A stretch of DNA of 64,000 bases, from contig JBOIDC010000003.1 of the NCBI GenBank assembly GCA_050740315.1, forward strand, positions 20,933 to 84,932, read 5' to 3'. The notes below the pieces were generated by a model. It made no database searches. It was not told where the DNA came from and was given only the letters and a program-made list of their open reading frames with translations. Both the position numbers and the translations under genes were made by a program. How positions within the stretch are numbered: the stretch's first letter is position 1; each line of letters starts with the position of its first letter. Origin of the DNA: JACCYU01 sp050740315 (lineage in GTDB: Bacteria > Pseudomonadota > Gammaproteobacteria > JACCYU01). Shown piece by piece: positions 7,572 through 16,588 of the stretch.

Positions 7572-8909
7572 CTAATCCAGCACTTCCAGCAACCCGCAAT
7601 CCAGCAAAGCGTCTACGGCAGCGCTGAGCGTATCGAAGCTCAAGCCGGATCGCTCCGCGATGTCCAGCAAGGTGTGCTTGCCGTCTGAGAGATTGAGCAT
7701 CCACAGCACCGCCATCTGCCGTTCTCCGGCGGTCACCCTTCCGCTCGCTTTGGCATACAGGCCGCGTCTGCCGAGTTGAGGCTCGCAGTTCGGATTTGTA
7801 TTAAGGTAACGGCGATTGCGCTCCAGAAACTTGATGATGTCGGCAAATGTTCGATAGGAATCGGACAACGCCCGCGGGCTGACCAACGCCAGGTTATCCG
7901 CGGACGTGTGATACTCCCGATATGCATTGTGTGGCGTGCGCGTCAGGCGTCCGACCGGCAGATCGATGCCGGGCGAGCAGAATTGCCGCTCGTCGTACCC
8001 GTACGGCGAAAACGTCTCGAGCTTGAAAGGTTTGCCGCTATGGCCCAGGACGTGCGCCGCGATCCGATCGATGTCGGCGCTGCCGCGACGGCTCTGCTTG
8101 TAAACCATGTTGCCTTCATCACCCAGCAGCACCGCTACGAGCCCATGTTTGATGCGGCTCAAATGCACCTCGTTGCGCGCCAGCCAGGTGATGGACCCGA
8201 TGGTGGTCGGAGCGAAAATAAAGCGGTACGAGTAGCGCAGCGATTGCGAAGCAAGTTCACGCGCCAGATGCGCGGTCAATGCGATGCCGGAGAGATTGTC
8301 GTTGCACAGTGAAGGATGACAGGTATGGGTGTATATCAGCACCTCGTCGGACGTCGCACCGCGAATCAGGTACTCCCCATAGGTCAACGATCCCGCTTCG
8401 AGGCGAGAGTCGATGCAGACCTCGTACTCCCCATCCTTCAACGCCAACAGCTGATTGTGCGTCAGACAAAAACCCCAGTCCTCGTGATAATACGACGTGC
8501 GATTGGGTATCCAGTCCGGATGCTCCGGAAGCGAGAAAAGATGAGGTCTGAGCTCATCCAGACGCATCTTCCCGCGGATCGGTGTGCTGTATCCAACAAC
8601 GTGTAGATTATGCGCCTTGAAGTCGATGACCCGGCGCCCGCTACTGTCTTTGACGTAAGCGTCCCGGATGTTCCATTCCTTCGGAATCTGCCAGTCGAAC
8701 ACCTGCGTTCCCGTCGGAACTTCGATGACCTCCAGCGGGATAACCTCGCGGACAATAGCCAGCGTTTCCCGCACACCGTCCCCGGTGATGCTTCTGCAAA
8801 TCGGATACAAGCGCTCCATCAAGCCATAGATGTCTTCGCCAACGCTGCCAGCACAGCCGTCTTCGCGAGCGGTCATTGCGGATTCTTGAGTATTACGCGC
8901 ACCGGTCAT
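7572..8909 (-). CDS. DUF4910/DUF2172 aminopeptidase-like protein with C-terminal winged helix
   Basis: 445 residues; ATG at 8909 overlaps the FG-GAP stop (ATGA), with a second ATG at codon 12. The central region is M28-peptidase-like, with HTCHPSLCNDNLSG (candidate zinc His and Asp), DEGNMV and a later YREYHTSADN, placing a His and an Asp near the end of the catalytic part. The last 80 residues (ERQMAVLWMLN ... LLDCGLLEV) look like a winged-helix domain, as in DUF4910 proteins. This family recurs in surface-polysaccharide loci, often near nucleotidyltransferases and methyltransferases, but its reaction is not established to my knowledge. No signal peptide, so cytosolic. A role in hydrolysing an amide on a sugar intermediate is conceivable but unproven. 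Confidence 0.82.
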   Translation of the reverse strand: MTGARNTQESAMTAREDGCAGSVGEDIYGLMERLYPICRSITGDGVRETLAIVREVIPLEVIEVPTGTQVFDWQIPKEWNIRDAYVKDSSGRRVIDFKAHNLHVVGYSTPIRGKMRLDELRPHLFSLPEHPDWIPNRTSYYHEDWGFCLTHNQLLALKDGEYEVCIDSRLEAGSLTYGEYLIRGATSDEVLIYTHTCHPSLCNDNLSGIALTAHLARELASQSLRYSYRFIFAPTTIGSITWLARNEVHLSRIKHGLVAVLLGDEGNMVYKQSRRGSADIDRIAAHVLGHSGKPFKLETFSPYGYDERQFCSPGIDLPVGRLTRTPHNAYREYHTSADNLALVSPRALSDSYRTFADIIKFLERNRRYLNTNPNCEPQLGRRGLYAKASGRVTAGERQMAVLWMLNLSDGKHTLLDIAERSGLSFDTLSAAVDALLDCGLLEVLD

Positions 8910-11158
8910 CGCGTTGCCTCCCGCGCTGAAACCGACGGCGGTTCGACACGGCAGTTGGCGGCGCGATTTTCGTACAGCAGCACCTGTTGATGACTCCAGC
9001 CTATCGAAACGATGTCGTTATCGCCGTCATTGTCGATGTCAACCACCTGGGCGCCATCATGATGCTCATCGCCGGTATGCACGACCTGCTGACGCCACTC
9101 CCGACCGAACCCATCCCGGTTTTCGAGGATCAGCAAGCGGGCCGCGGCCGGATCTTCGAGGTTGTGCTCGCCAACGACAACGTCCAGATCACCATCCCTG
9201 TCCATGTCGGCGACATCGAGGCTCATGGGCCCGATTACGCGTGCGATCACGTGTTCACGCCATGGGCCGGTCGGGTCTTGCGCGTGTTCGTACCACGCGA
9301 CCACGCCTTCGGAACTGATCGCCTCGTACCCGATCAGGGCGTCCAGGCGGCCATCGCGGTTGATATCCGCGAGGCGGTTACGATCAGGTTTCGCCTGCGT
9401 TTCGAACAATGTAAACGGCCGCCATTCGCCGCCATCGTTGCGCAGCCAGCGGGTGCCCAGCAACAAATCGCTGTCGCCGTCGCCATCGATGTCGCCGGCG
9501 CTGAGCGCCTCGTCCTGCGACGAATCCGCAATCACCTGCCACGGCCAGCTTTCATTAGCCGGATCCTCAGGCACCGCCAACATCTGCACGCCGCGCTCCT
9601 GCTGATGCCACGACAGCGCAGCCCCGATACGCCCGCCGGGCGCGAATCGGCCGGTAGCGACGCCCTGCAGAAAATCGCCTTGGGCGCGGCCCGCGGGGAT
9701 TACCTCGAAACGGCCTTTGCCATCGTTGCGCGCCCACACGAAATTAGCGTTAGCATCGGCGTCCTTCCCTTCGGTGGCCAGAATATCCAGGTTGCCATCG
9801 CCATCCATATCGTAAATCGCCGCCAGGTTGTGCGCCGCGCCGCCGATAACGTTTCGAGTCCATTGCCCGTCCGCCCGGCCGGGATTGCGATACCACCAGC
9901 CGCCGGCGACGATGTCCCGCAAGCCATCGCCGTCCAGGTCCGCGGCACCGACAAAGATGGAGCGCCAAGGCATCTCCAGGTCTACCCCATGCCGTCGCCA
10001 AGCGGTATCGCAGCTCTGGTTTCGCCACAGTTCCACCGGTTGATGCTCCCCGGACCAGTTCGCGCCGAACAGGTCCGGATCGCCGTCTCCGTCGATATCC
10101 GTCAAGCGCATGCTATGAGAGCCAGTCGCGGCGAGCACGCGCTGGGCCCACTGTGTTCCTGCGCCGTCTCTATTGAAGTAGATCTTGATCGCGTCCGGGT
10201 CTTGCCCCTGATGCATCTGCGCGCTGACGATATCCGACGCGCCATCGCTATCCATATCGCCGATACCGACAAAGTGGTGCACGGCCTCCACGTCCGCATC
10301 GATCACGTGTTCGTGCCAGAGCGACTCGACATCTTCCGGAGCCTTGAACCACGCGATCCGGTAGCGTTCTCCCGACGGTTCGGCGGGCACGAGCACGATA
10401 TCCGCGCGCGCGTCACCGTCGATATCCCCAACATCGACGTAGGCGTGCGGCCACCGCCAAGTGTTCGTGTAAGTATGAGCGCGCCACTCACGTTCACCGA
10501 GTTGGCCGGGATTGGCGAACCATTGTCCATTCACTACCACGTCGGGCCGACCATCGGCGTCGACGTCGAACACTCTGAGGCCCTCGCCATCCGGGCCGTC
10601 TAGTGTGAACCGGGTCCAGGCATCGGGCGCGTCCTGCCGATAGAAAGACAGTATGCCGCCAGATCCGCCGAACGCGCCCTGGTCGCGACCCACCACATCG
10701 ATATCACCATCGCTGTCGAAGTCCGCCAACTCGATGTCGTGCAGCTCCACCGTGTCGATAACGGTCGGTGTCCAGTCCGGATTTCGATACCACAACAACT
10801 GCGTGTCGGTGATGCTTACCACGTCATTGTGACCATCGCCGTCGATATCGGCGACCTCGTGATCGGTAGCGAAGGGCGCGCCCGTCGCGATCGTCGACTT
10901 CTTCCAGTCGGGATTGCGATACCACACCAGTTGCTGAGAGTCATGTCCGCCAACGATCAGGTCGGGAAGTCCATCGCCGTCGATATCGCCCACCGACTTG
11001 CCCCACGGATCGCGCGGACCTTCGGGGTCGATGATCGCATGGATGAAGCCGCTGTCATTGCCGTGCGCCACACGGTGCCATTGAAATGCGTGGGGCAGAG
11101 CGACGATGGATATCGCAGCCGCCACAGCAGTCAACCCCAATCCCACGATCTTGCGCAT
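8906..11158 (-). CDS. Secreted FG-GAP/VCBS-repeat protein with about 13 calcium-binding loops
   Basis: 750 residues. An N-terminal signal peptide (MRKIVGLGLTAVAAAISIVA) precedes a long series of DxDGDGxxD loops, for example DIDGDGLPDLIVGG, DIDGDGHNDVV, DMDGDGNLDILAT and DIDNDGDNDIVS. I count 13 such loops spread from about residue 60 to 730, each followed by a WYRN or similar strand. This predicts a calcium-stabilised beta-propeller, or two stacked propellers, outside the cytoplasm. FG-GAP proteins act in adhesion or carbohydrate binding in some systems; here the role is unknown. No PEP-CTERM or other sorting tail is visible. It sits inside a sugar-modification operon, upstream of and overlapping the DUF4910 gene, which is unusual. 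The repeat composition creates long spurious frames on the other strand. Confidence 0.9.
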   Translation of the reverse strand: MRKIVGLGLTAVAAAISIVALPHAFQWHRVAHGNDSGFIHAIIDPEGPRDPWGKSVGDIDGDGLPDLIVGGHDSQQLVWYRNPDWKKSTIATGAPFATDHEVADIDGDGHNDVVSITDTQLLWYRNPDWTPTVIDTVELHDIELADFDSDGDIDVVGRDQGAFGGSGGILSFYRQDAPDAWTRFTLDGPDGEGLRVFDVDADGRPDVVVNGQWFANPGQLGEREWRAHTYTNTWRWPHAYVDVGDIDGDARADIVLVPAEPSGERYRIAWFKAPEDVESLWHEHVIDADVEAVHHFVGIGDMDSDGASDIVSAQMHQGQDPDAIKIYFNRDGAGTQWAQRVLAATGSHSMRLTDIDGDGDPDLFGANWSGEHQPVELWRNQSCDTAWRRHGVDLEMPWRSIFVGAADLDGDGLRDIVAGGWWYRNPGRADGQWTRNVIGGAAHNLAAIYDMDGDGNLDILATEGKDADANANFVWARNDGKGRFEVIPAGRAQGDFLQGVATGRFAPGGRIGAALSWHQQERGVQMLAVPEDPANESWPWQVIADSSQDEALSAGDIDGDGDSDLLLGTRWLRNDGGEWRPFTLFETQAKPDRNRLADINRDGRLDALIGYEAISSEGVVAWYEHAQDPTGPWREHVIARVIGPMSLDVADMDRDGDLDVVVGEHNLEDPAAARLLILENRDGFGREWRQQVVHTGDEHHDGAQVVDIDNDGDNDIVSIGWSHQQVLLYENRAANCRVEPPSVSAREATR

Positions 11159-11168
11159 GCGAGTTCCT

Positions 11169-12440
11169 TTATGAATAAACGCGCACTTCGGGGATCGGCA
11201 CCACGAACTGGCCGCCCCACTCGCGGATGTACGCCGCCTGCGCCATCATCTCTTCCTTGAGATTCCACGGCAGAATCAGCAGATAGTCGGGTTTGGTCTT
11301 CCGGATCCGCTCCGGCGCATGGATGGGGATATGCGTACCGGGCGTGAACTTGCCATGTTTGTAGGGATTGCGGTCCACGGTGTAATCGAGGAAGTCTTGC
11401 CTTATACTGCAGTAGTTCAGCAGCGTATTGCCTTTGCCCGGCGTTCCATAACCGACGATGGACTTGCCCGCGCGCTTGGCATCGATCAGAAATTTCAGCA
11501 GTTGGTGCTTGCTGTTGCGGACTTGCTGTTCGAAGTGTGAATAGGCTTCGAGCGTGTTCAAGCCGCGCCCGATCTCCCACTGGCGCAGCGCGTGGACTCT
11601 TTCGCCAACGCCTTTGGCGATGTCATCGGTATGTCGCGCATAGATGCGCAGCGAACCGCCGTGGGTCGGCAGCTCTTCCACGTCGAACAGCGCCAAGCCG
11701 TGCGCCGCGAACACCTTCTCGACCGCGATTAACGAAAGATAGGAAAAGTGCTCGTGATAGATCGTATCGTACTGGTTGAACTCCATGAGCCGCGCGAGGT
11801 GCGGAAACTCCATGGTTAACACCCCATCCGGCTTGAGAAGAATCTTAAGCCCGGCGACAAAATCATTGAGCGCCGGCACGTGCGCCAGCACGTTGTTGCC
11901 CACCAATAGATCCGCCTGCCCATGCGCGGCGCGAATTTCGTGCGCGCTTTGTTGTCCCAGAAAGCGCACGATGGTCGGCACGCCATGCTTCTCGATCGCT
12001 ACCCGGGCGACATTGGCGGCCGGCTCGATTCCCAGCACAGGCACGCCGCGTTTGACGAAGTGCTGCAACAGATAGCCGTCGTTGCTCGCAACCTCCATTA
12101 CTTTGCTGCTCGCATCCAGACCAAAACGCGCGCTGACCTGCTCGGTGTATTGCCGCGCGTGCTCCACCCAGCTGTCCGAATACGACGAAAAATACGCATA
12201 CTCGCTGAAGATGCCGTCCGGCGCGACGTATTCATCCAGTTGCACCAGGAAGCACCGACCGCACACGTGTACGTGCAGCGGATAGAATGGCTCCATGTGA
12301 TTGAGCTGTTCGGGCGGCAGGTACGACTCGCACAGCGGCGACATGCCCAGATCCACGACCGTGTGAGTCAGTTCAGCATGGCAGAATCGGCAGGCCGGTT
12401 TCGCACTCGCTTGCGCCTGTTCAGCAGTACTAATGTGCAT
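11169..12440 (-). CDS. Sugar C-methyltransferase, SAM-dependent (Methyltransf_13/12/14 architecture)
   Basis: 423 residues with an excellent ribosome binding site (GAGGAAG, 5 bases before ATG). The N-terminal zinc module has CxxC pairs at C17/C20 and C60/C63. The central SAM domain carries VMEVASNDGYLL and LVGNNVLAHVP. The C-terminal part has IVGYGTPGKGNTLLNY and DRNPYKHGKFTPGTHIPI, typical of the Methyltransf_14 domain found in TylC3-type NDP-sugar 3-C-methyltransferases. It probably adds a methyl branch to a nucleotide-linked deoxy-keto sugar. Neighbours (nucleotidyltransferase, PIG-L, GT2) fit synthesis and transfer of one unusual sugar. It starts 11 bases inside the end of the GT2 gene, so translation is probably coupled. 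Confidence 0.88.
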   Translation of the reverse strand: MHISTAEQAQASAKPACRFCHAELTHTVVDLGMSPLCESYLPPEQLNHMEPFYPLHVHVCGRCFLVQLDEYVAPDGIFSEYAYFSSYSDSWVEHARQYTEQVSARFGLDASSKVMEVASNDGYLLQHFVKRGVPVLGIEPAANVARVAIEKHGVPTIVRFLGQQSAHEIRAAHGQADLLVGNNVLAHVPALNDFVAGLKILLKPDGVLTMEFPHLARLMEFNQYDTIYHEHFSYLSLIAVEKVFAAHGLALFDVEELPTHGGSLRIYARHTDDIAKGVGERVHALRQWEIGRGLNTLEAYSHFEQQVRNSKHQLLKFLIDAKRAGKSIVGYGTPGKGNTLLNYCSIRQDFLDYTVDRNPYKHGKFTPGTHIPIHAPERIRKTKPDYLLILPWNLKEEMMAQAAYIREWGGQFVVPIPEVRVYS

Positions 12441-13341
12441 GTTGTCTTCCTCTCATGATCCCCATATCGCGCGCAATCACGCGTACGGCGTAAGCGACGT
12501 CGTTGAACAATTTTTTGCGAGACCAAGCGCAGTGTGTGAGAAGGTGCGCATAACATTTGCGCTTTTGCGCAAGGCCCACCGGTGAGCGGTGCACCGCGCC
12601 GAAATAACCGGCGATAAGCTTCCATTGTTGAAACAACATGCGCCGGTCGCGCTTAGGATGATAGTGCTCCAACAGTTGATCCGGAGCTTTCAGATTCGTC
12701 GTGGTGTCTTTGTCCATCCGCCGGCGATACAGGAACTCCGGCAACTCGAAGAACTTACCATGCAGGGCGAGCTCCGCCATCATGACCACGTCGGAAGAGA
12801 AGTAGACTTTCACAAGTGCCGTCTTGCTTAACGCATCGGTGCGGATCAGGCCGTTCATGGCGTTGTTCAGGCGCATCGAATGCATCAGCCGCTTGAAGCG
12901 CGCGAAGGGCTCGTCATCCATCAGATGCAGATCATCCTGGTAATATTCGACGCTGTCCGTGTCGTCGTTGAAGAGCACGGTTCGGGGATAGCAGAGCACC
13001 ACGTCTGAATCACGGTCCAGTATTTCGACGCAGCGCGCGAGAAAGGTCGGCTCGCATACGTCGTTGGACGACGCCCACTTGAAATAGGCGCCAGAGGCCA
13101 CGCGGACTACCGCGTTGTAATTGTCGGAGGCTCCGATATTTTCGGGGTTGCGCCGATATTTAATCCGCGCATCGCGCGACGCATATTCCCGGCAGATCGC
13201 CGCGGTGTCGTCCGTCGAGGCGTTATCCGAAATAATCAGTTCAAACTTCGGATACGTCTGCGCGAGTATGGACTCGATGGCCTGCCGCACCCACCGCGCC
13301 CCGTTGTAGACCGGCATGCCGATTGTGATCTTTTCCGTCAT
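12430..13341 (-). CDS. Glycosyltransferase family 2
   Basis: 303 residues. The N-terminal GT-A fold signature is clear: ITIGMPVYNGARWVRQAIESIL, then LIISDNASTDDT with the nucleotide-binding Asp residues, and a WASSNDVCEPTFL region replacing the usual DxD-containing segment. The C-terminal third is basic and lacks clear membrane helices. It probably transfers a sugar to the growing lipid-linked EPS unit at the inner membrane; donor and acceptor are unknown. It is the first gene of the minus-strand unit that continues through methyltransferase, FG-GAP protein, DUF4910 protein, nucleotidyltransferase and PIG-L deacetylase. Confidence 0.88.
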   Translation of the reverse strand: MTEKITIGMPVYNGARWVRQAIESILAQTYPKFELIISDNASTDDTAAICREYASRDARIKYRRNPENIGASDNYNAVVRVASGAYFKWASSNDVCEPTFLARCVEILDRDSDVVLCYPRTVLFNDDTDSVEYYQDDLHLMDDEPFARFKRLMHSMRLNNAMNGLIRTDALSKTALVKVYFSSDVVMMAELALHGKFFELPEFLYRRRMDKDTTTNLKAPDQLLEHYHPKRDRRMLFQQWKLIAGYFGAVHRSPVGLAQKRKCYAHLLTHCAWSRKKLFNDVAYAVRVIARDMGIMRGRQHAH

Positions 13342-13760
13342 CTATCGTGCCCTGACCTGTTTGTCTGCCGCGGTACTCGATCAGCGTTTGAGGAGCGCAT
13401 GCAGGACCTGTTCCTGACGCCTGGTCGCCAAAGTTGGATGACCTACGAAACTGCGCTTTCGGCTGTTATAGTTCGCTGGCCGACCACTTCGTCTGTTGAA
13501 CGCCAGGTGATGCAGTTTGCGCGCATAAACAAATCGATAACGGGACACCGCTCACAATCTGCTATTGCCGTCGCATTGCCAAGCTCGCCCGGCGACGCCT
13601 GTCGCCCTTCCGTAACCGCTCATCAGGAAACCTGTAGCCGATATAGATCGGGCCGAGTTTGCTGTGATACTGAATGCGCCTTGACGACCAGGGCTGAAGA
13701 GCGGACGGTGCCCGAGGATGTTATGGTTAATCTCGGTATAACAATTCAAAGGCGGGGCCC
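13342..13760. other. Divergent intergenic region between GT2 and acyl-CoA ligase genes
   Basis: 419 bases between divergently transcribed genes, so promoters for both directions are expected. I see no supported coding frame: the small frames here have no ribosome binding site or recognisable protein. The final 40 bases before the ligase ATG contain an AT-rich stretch (ATGGTTAATCTCGGTATAACAATT) followed by GGCGGGG, which could hold a promoter -10 region and a ribosome binding site. I cannot define a -35 element. Confidence 0.4.
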
Positions 13761-15353
13761 ATGACCGACCTGCTGCACGATCTTCTGGAGCACGCCGCCG
13801 AACGCCGGCCGGAGCGCGATGCGCTGGTCTATGAGGATCGCGCCCTTTGTTACGGCGACTTAGACGCACTCGTGACGAAGGTCGCGAGCGGACTGGTCGG
13901 GCTTGGCCTCGGCCGGCAGGAACGGGTCGCGGTGTATCTGGCCAAGCGTTTCGAGGCGGTCGCCGCCATGTTCGGCGCGGCGCGCGCCGGCCTGGCGTTC
14001 GTGCCGATCAATCCACTGCTCAAACCCGATCAGGTCGCGCATATCCTCAAGGACTGCGGCGTGCGGGTGCTGATCACCGCGCACGCGCGCGTCGCCATGC
14101 TGGTGCGCGCACTGAATGCCTGTCCAGATCTTGACGTGGTGGTACTGGTCGATGACGCGCAAGGCGATTTACCGGAGTTACTGACCGCGCAGGCACTTAC
14201 CTGGGAGGGCATGCTGCTGGACTCCGGCGAGCACGCGGTGCATAGAGTCGTAGACATGGACATGGCGGCGCTGCTGTATACGTCCGGCAGCACCGGCAGA
14301 CCCAAGGGCGTGGTGCTTTCACACCGCAACATGGTAGCCGGCGCGCGCAGCGTGGCGGAATATCTGGAGAATCGTCCGAGCGACCGTCTGCTGGCCGCCC
14401 TGCCCTTCAGCTTCGATTACGGCTTCAGCCAGCTATCCACCGCCTTCGAGCGCGGCGCTTGCGTCGTGTTGATAGATTACCTCTTCCCTCAAGACATCAT
14501 CAACGCGGTTGAGCGTGAACGCATCACCGGGCTTGCAGGTGTGCCGCCATTGTGGATCCAACTGGCGCAGCTCGAATGGCCGGTGACCGCACGCGATAGC
14601 TTGCGTTACATCACCAATTCGGGCGGCGCGATGCCAATGACCACGGTCAGGCGACTGCGCCAGCGCCTGCCGAATACGCGCGTGTTCCTGATGTACGGCT
14701 TGACCGAAGCTTTCCGCTCGACCTATCTGCCGCCGGAACAGGTCGAGATCCGCCCCGGTTCGATGGGCAAAGCCATCCCCAACGCCGAGATCATGGTGGT
14801 GCGCGAGGATGGGACGCCGTGCGCGCCGGGCGAGCCGGGCGAGCTGGTGCATCGCGGCGCGTTGGTGGCGATGGGCTACTGGAACGACCCGGAGAAGACC
14901 GCGGCGCGATTCCGGCCCTGCCCTGGACGGCCGCGCGAGCTGGTGTTGCCGGAGCTCGCGGTGTGGTCCGGCGACACGGTGATGCAGGACGAGGAAGGCT
15001 ATCTGTACTTCGTGGCGCGCCGTGACGAGATGATCAAGACCTCGGGCTATCGAGTCAGTCCGACCGAAGTCGAGGAAGTCCTGTACGACACGGGGCTGGC
15101 CAAAGAGGCTTGCGCGGTCGGCGTGCCGCACCCCGTGTTGGGTCAGGCGATCGCGGTCGTGGCCGTTGCCGCCGATGAAGGTACCGAGCCTTCCAAAGCG
15201 CTATTCGAGGCATGCAAGGCGCGCTTGCCGACCTACATGCTACCGAGCCATATCGAGTGGCGCAGCGCGCTGCCACGCAATCCCAACGGCAAGATCGATC
15301 GCAGCCTGCTGGCGCGCGAACTGCAGCCGCGGCTCGCCGAGCAGACGGCATGA
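13761..15353 (+). CDS. Acyl-CoA ligase (AMP-forming), exosortase A system-associated
   Basis: 530 residues, an ANL-superfamily adenylate-forming enzyme. The P-loop LLYTSGSTGRPKGVV lies at about 171-185, the adenylate region MYGLTEAFRST around 312, the hinge SGDTVMQDEEGYLYFVARRDEMIK around 410-435, and the catalytic Lys in NPNGKID near the C-terminus. The overall sequence matches the XrtA-associated AMP ligase that co-occurs with a PLP decarboxylase, an ACP and two hydrolases. It probably activates a carboxylate and loads it on ACP or CoA for decoration of the EPS; the substrate is not known. The next gene starts inside its stop (ATGA at 15350), so the pair is translationally coupled. Its ACP partner lies at 30.1 kb, on the other side of an accessory segment. 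Confidence 0.93.
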   Translation: MTDLLHDLLEHAAERRPERDALVYEDRALCYGDLDALVTKVASGLVGLGLGRQERVAVYLAKRFEAVAAMFGAARAGLAFVPINPLLKPDQVAHILKDCGVRVLITAHARVAMLVRALNACPDLDVVVLVDDAQGDLPELLTAQALTWEGMLLDSGEHAVHRVVDMDMAALLYTSGSTGRPKGVVLSHRNMVAGARSVAEYLENRPSDRLLAALPFSFDYGFSQLSTAFERGACVVLIDYLFPQDIINAVERERITGLAGVPPLWIQLAQLEWPVTARDSLRYITNSGGAMPMTTVRRLRQRLPNTRVFLMYGLTEAFRSTYLPPEQVEIRPGSMGKAIPNAEIMVVREDGTPCAPGEPGELVHRGALVAMGYWNDPEKTAARFRPCPGRPRELVLPELAVWSGDTVMQDEEGYLYFVARRDEMIKTSGYRVSPTEVEEVLYDTGLAKEACAVGVPHPVLGQAIAVVAVAADEGTEPSKALFEACKARLPTYMLPSHIEWRSALPRNPNGKIDRSLLARELQPRLAEQTA

Positions 15354-16588
15354 GCGCCGCGGGACGCCCGCTGCATCACGCGGAGATGCCGTGGCCGGTC
15401 GTCGACGACTGTCTGCGAATCGGCGGCCGGCCCGTTACGCGTCTGGCGCGACAAGTGGGTGGCACGCCGTTCTATGCCTATGATCGCAAGCTGCTCACCG
15501 AGCGGGTGCGCATGCTGCGGGCGAATCTGCCGGCGGAGATTCATCTGCACTACGCGGTCAAGGCCAACCCCATGCCGGCGCTGGTGCAGCACATGACCAC
15601 CCTGATCGACGGCCTGGACGTGGCCTCCGCCGGCGAGATGCAGACTGCGCTGAACACCGGTGTTTCACCCGCCCTCGTCAGCTTCGCGGGGCCCGGCAAG
15701 CGCGAGTCCGAACTGGCACGCGCGATCGCCGCCGGGATCGTCATCAACATGGAATCCGAGGCCGAGATGGAAACCATCGCGCGCCTGGCCGACAGGCACG
15801 GCGTGCGGCCCACGGTGGCGGTGCGCGTCAATCCGGATTTCGAGCTCAAGACCTCGGGCATGAGGATGTCGGGCGGCCCCAAACAATTCGGCGTGGACGC
15901 CGAGCGCGTACCCGCGATGCTCAAGCGGCTCGCCGCGCTGGATCTCGACTTCATCGGCTTTCATATCTTCAGCGGTTCGCAGAACCTGCGGGCGGAGGCG
16001 ATCCGGGAGGCGCAGGAGAAGACCATACAACTCGCTATCGCGCTCGCCGAGCACGCGCCCGCGCCTGTGCGCCTGCTTAATATCGGCGGCGGTTTCGGCA
16101 TCCCTTATTTCCCCGGCGATCAGCCGCTCGATACCGCGCTCATCGGCGAAAATCTCGGGCGGTTGCTGCCGCGAATCAAGGCGCACATGCCAGCTGCGCA
16201 GGTAGTCGTCGAGCTGGGCCGCTACCTGGTCGGCGAGGCCGGCGTGTACGTGTGCCGGGTGATCGACCGCAAGATCTCGCGCGGGCAAGTGTTTCTGATC
16301 ACTGACGGCGGCCTGCATCATCACCTGGCGGCCTCGGGCAACTTCGGACAGGTGATCAGAAAAAATTATCCGGTCCTGGTCGGCAACAGGGTTACCGGCA
16401 CCGAACGCGAAGTCGCCTCCGTGGTCGGCCCATTGTGCACGCCGCTCGACACGCTGGCGGACAAGCTGGAAATGGCCAAAGCCGAGGTCGGCGATCTGAT
16501 CGTAATCCTGCAATCCGGCGCTTACGGTCTTACCGCTAGCCCCGTCGCTTTTCTCAGTCATCCACCGCCGGCGGAGATACTCGTTTAA
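15350..16588 (+). CDS. Pyridoxal-dependent decarboxylase, exosortase A system-associated
   Basis: 412 residues from the ATG at 15350, which overlaps the ligase stop; the frame is open upstream but this start is best. A fold-III PLP enzyme of the ornithine/diaminopimelate decarboxylase group: PLP Lys K71 in HYAVKANP, GLDVASAGEMQ, FHIFSGSQ, and the phosphate-binding NIGGGFGIPYF. A QSGAYGLTASP motif near the C-terminus corresponds to the active-site region shared by LysA and BtrK. In other systems such enzymes act on ACP- or carrier-bound aminoacyl groups (BtrK type), which fits a neighbour that is an adenylating ligase and an ACP elsewhere in the locus. The last 35 bases overlap the convergent ATPase gene. 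Exact substrate unknown. Confidence 0.92.
   Translation: MSAAGRPLHHAEMPWPVVDDCLRIGGRPVTRLARQVGGTPFYAYDRKLLTERVRMLRANLPAEIHLHYAVKANPMPALVQHMTTLIDGLDVASAGEMQTALNTGVSPALVSFAGPGKRESELARAIAAGIVINMESEAEMETIARLADRHGVRPTVAVRVNPDFELKTSGMRMSGGPKQFGVDAERVPAMLKRLAALDLDFIGFHIFSGSQNLRAEAIREAQEKTIQLAIALAEHAPAPVRLLNIGGGFGIPYFPGDQPLDTALIGENLGRLLPRIKAHMPAAQVVVELGRYLVGEAGVYVCRVIDRKISRGQVFLITDGGLHHHLAASGNFGQVIRKNYPVLVGNRVTGTEREVASVVGPLCTPLDTLADKLEMAKAEVGDLIVILQSGAYGLTASPVAFLSHPPPAEILV

Noticed and set aside
8987..10603. 538-codon open frame on the plus strand across the FG-GAP gene
   Set aside because: It is antisense to the repeat-rich gene; repeated DxDGDG codons suppress stops on the other strand. The product has no family features and no ribosome binding site.
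15665..16561. 298-codon minus-strand frame within the decarboxylase gene
   Set aside because: Antisense shadow of a gene with clear PLP-decarboxylase motifs; His/Arg-rich composition with no domain.
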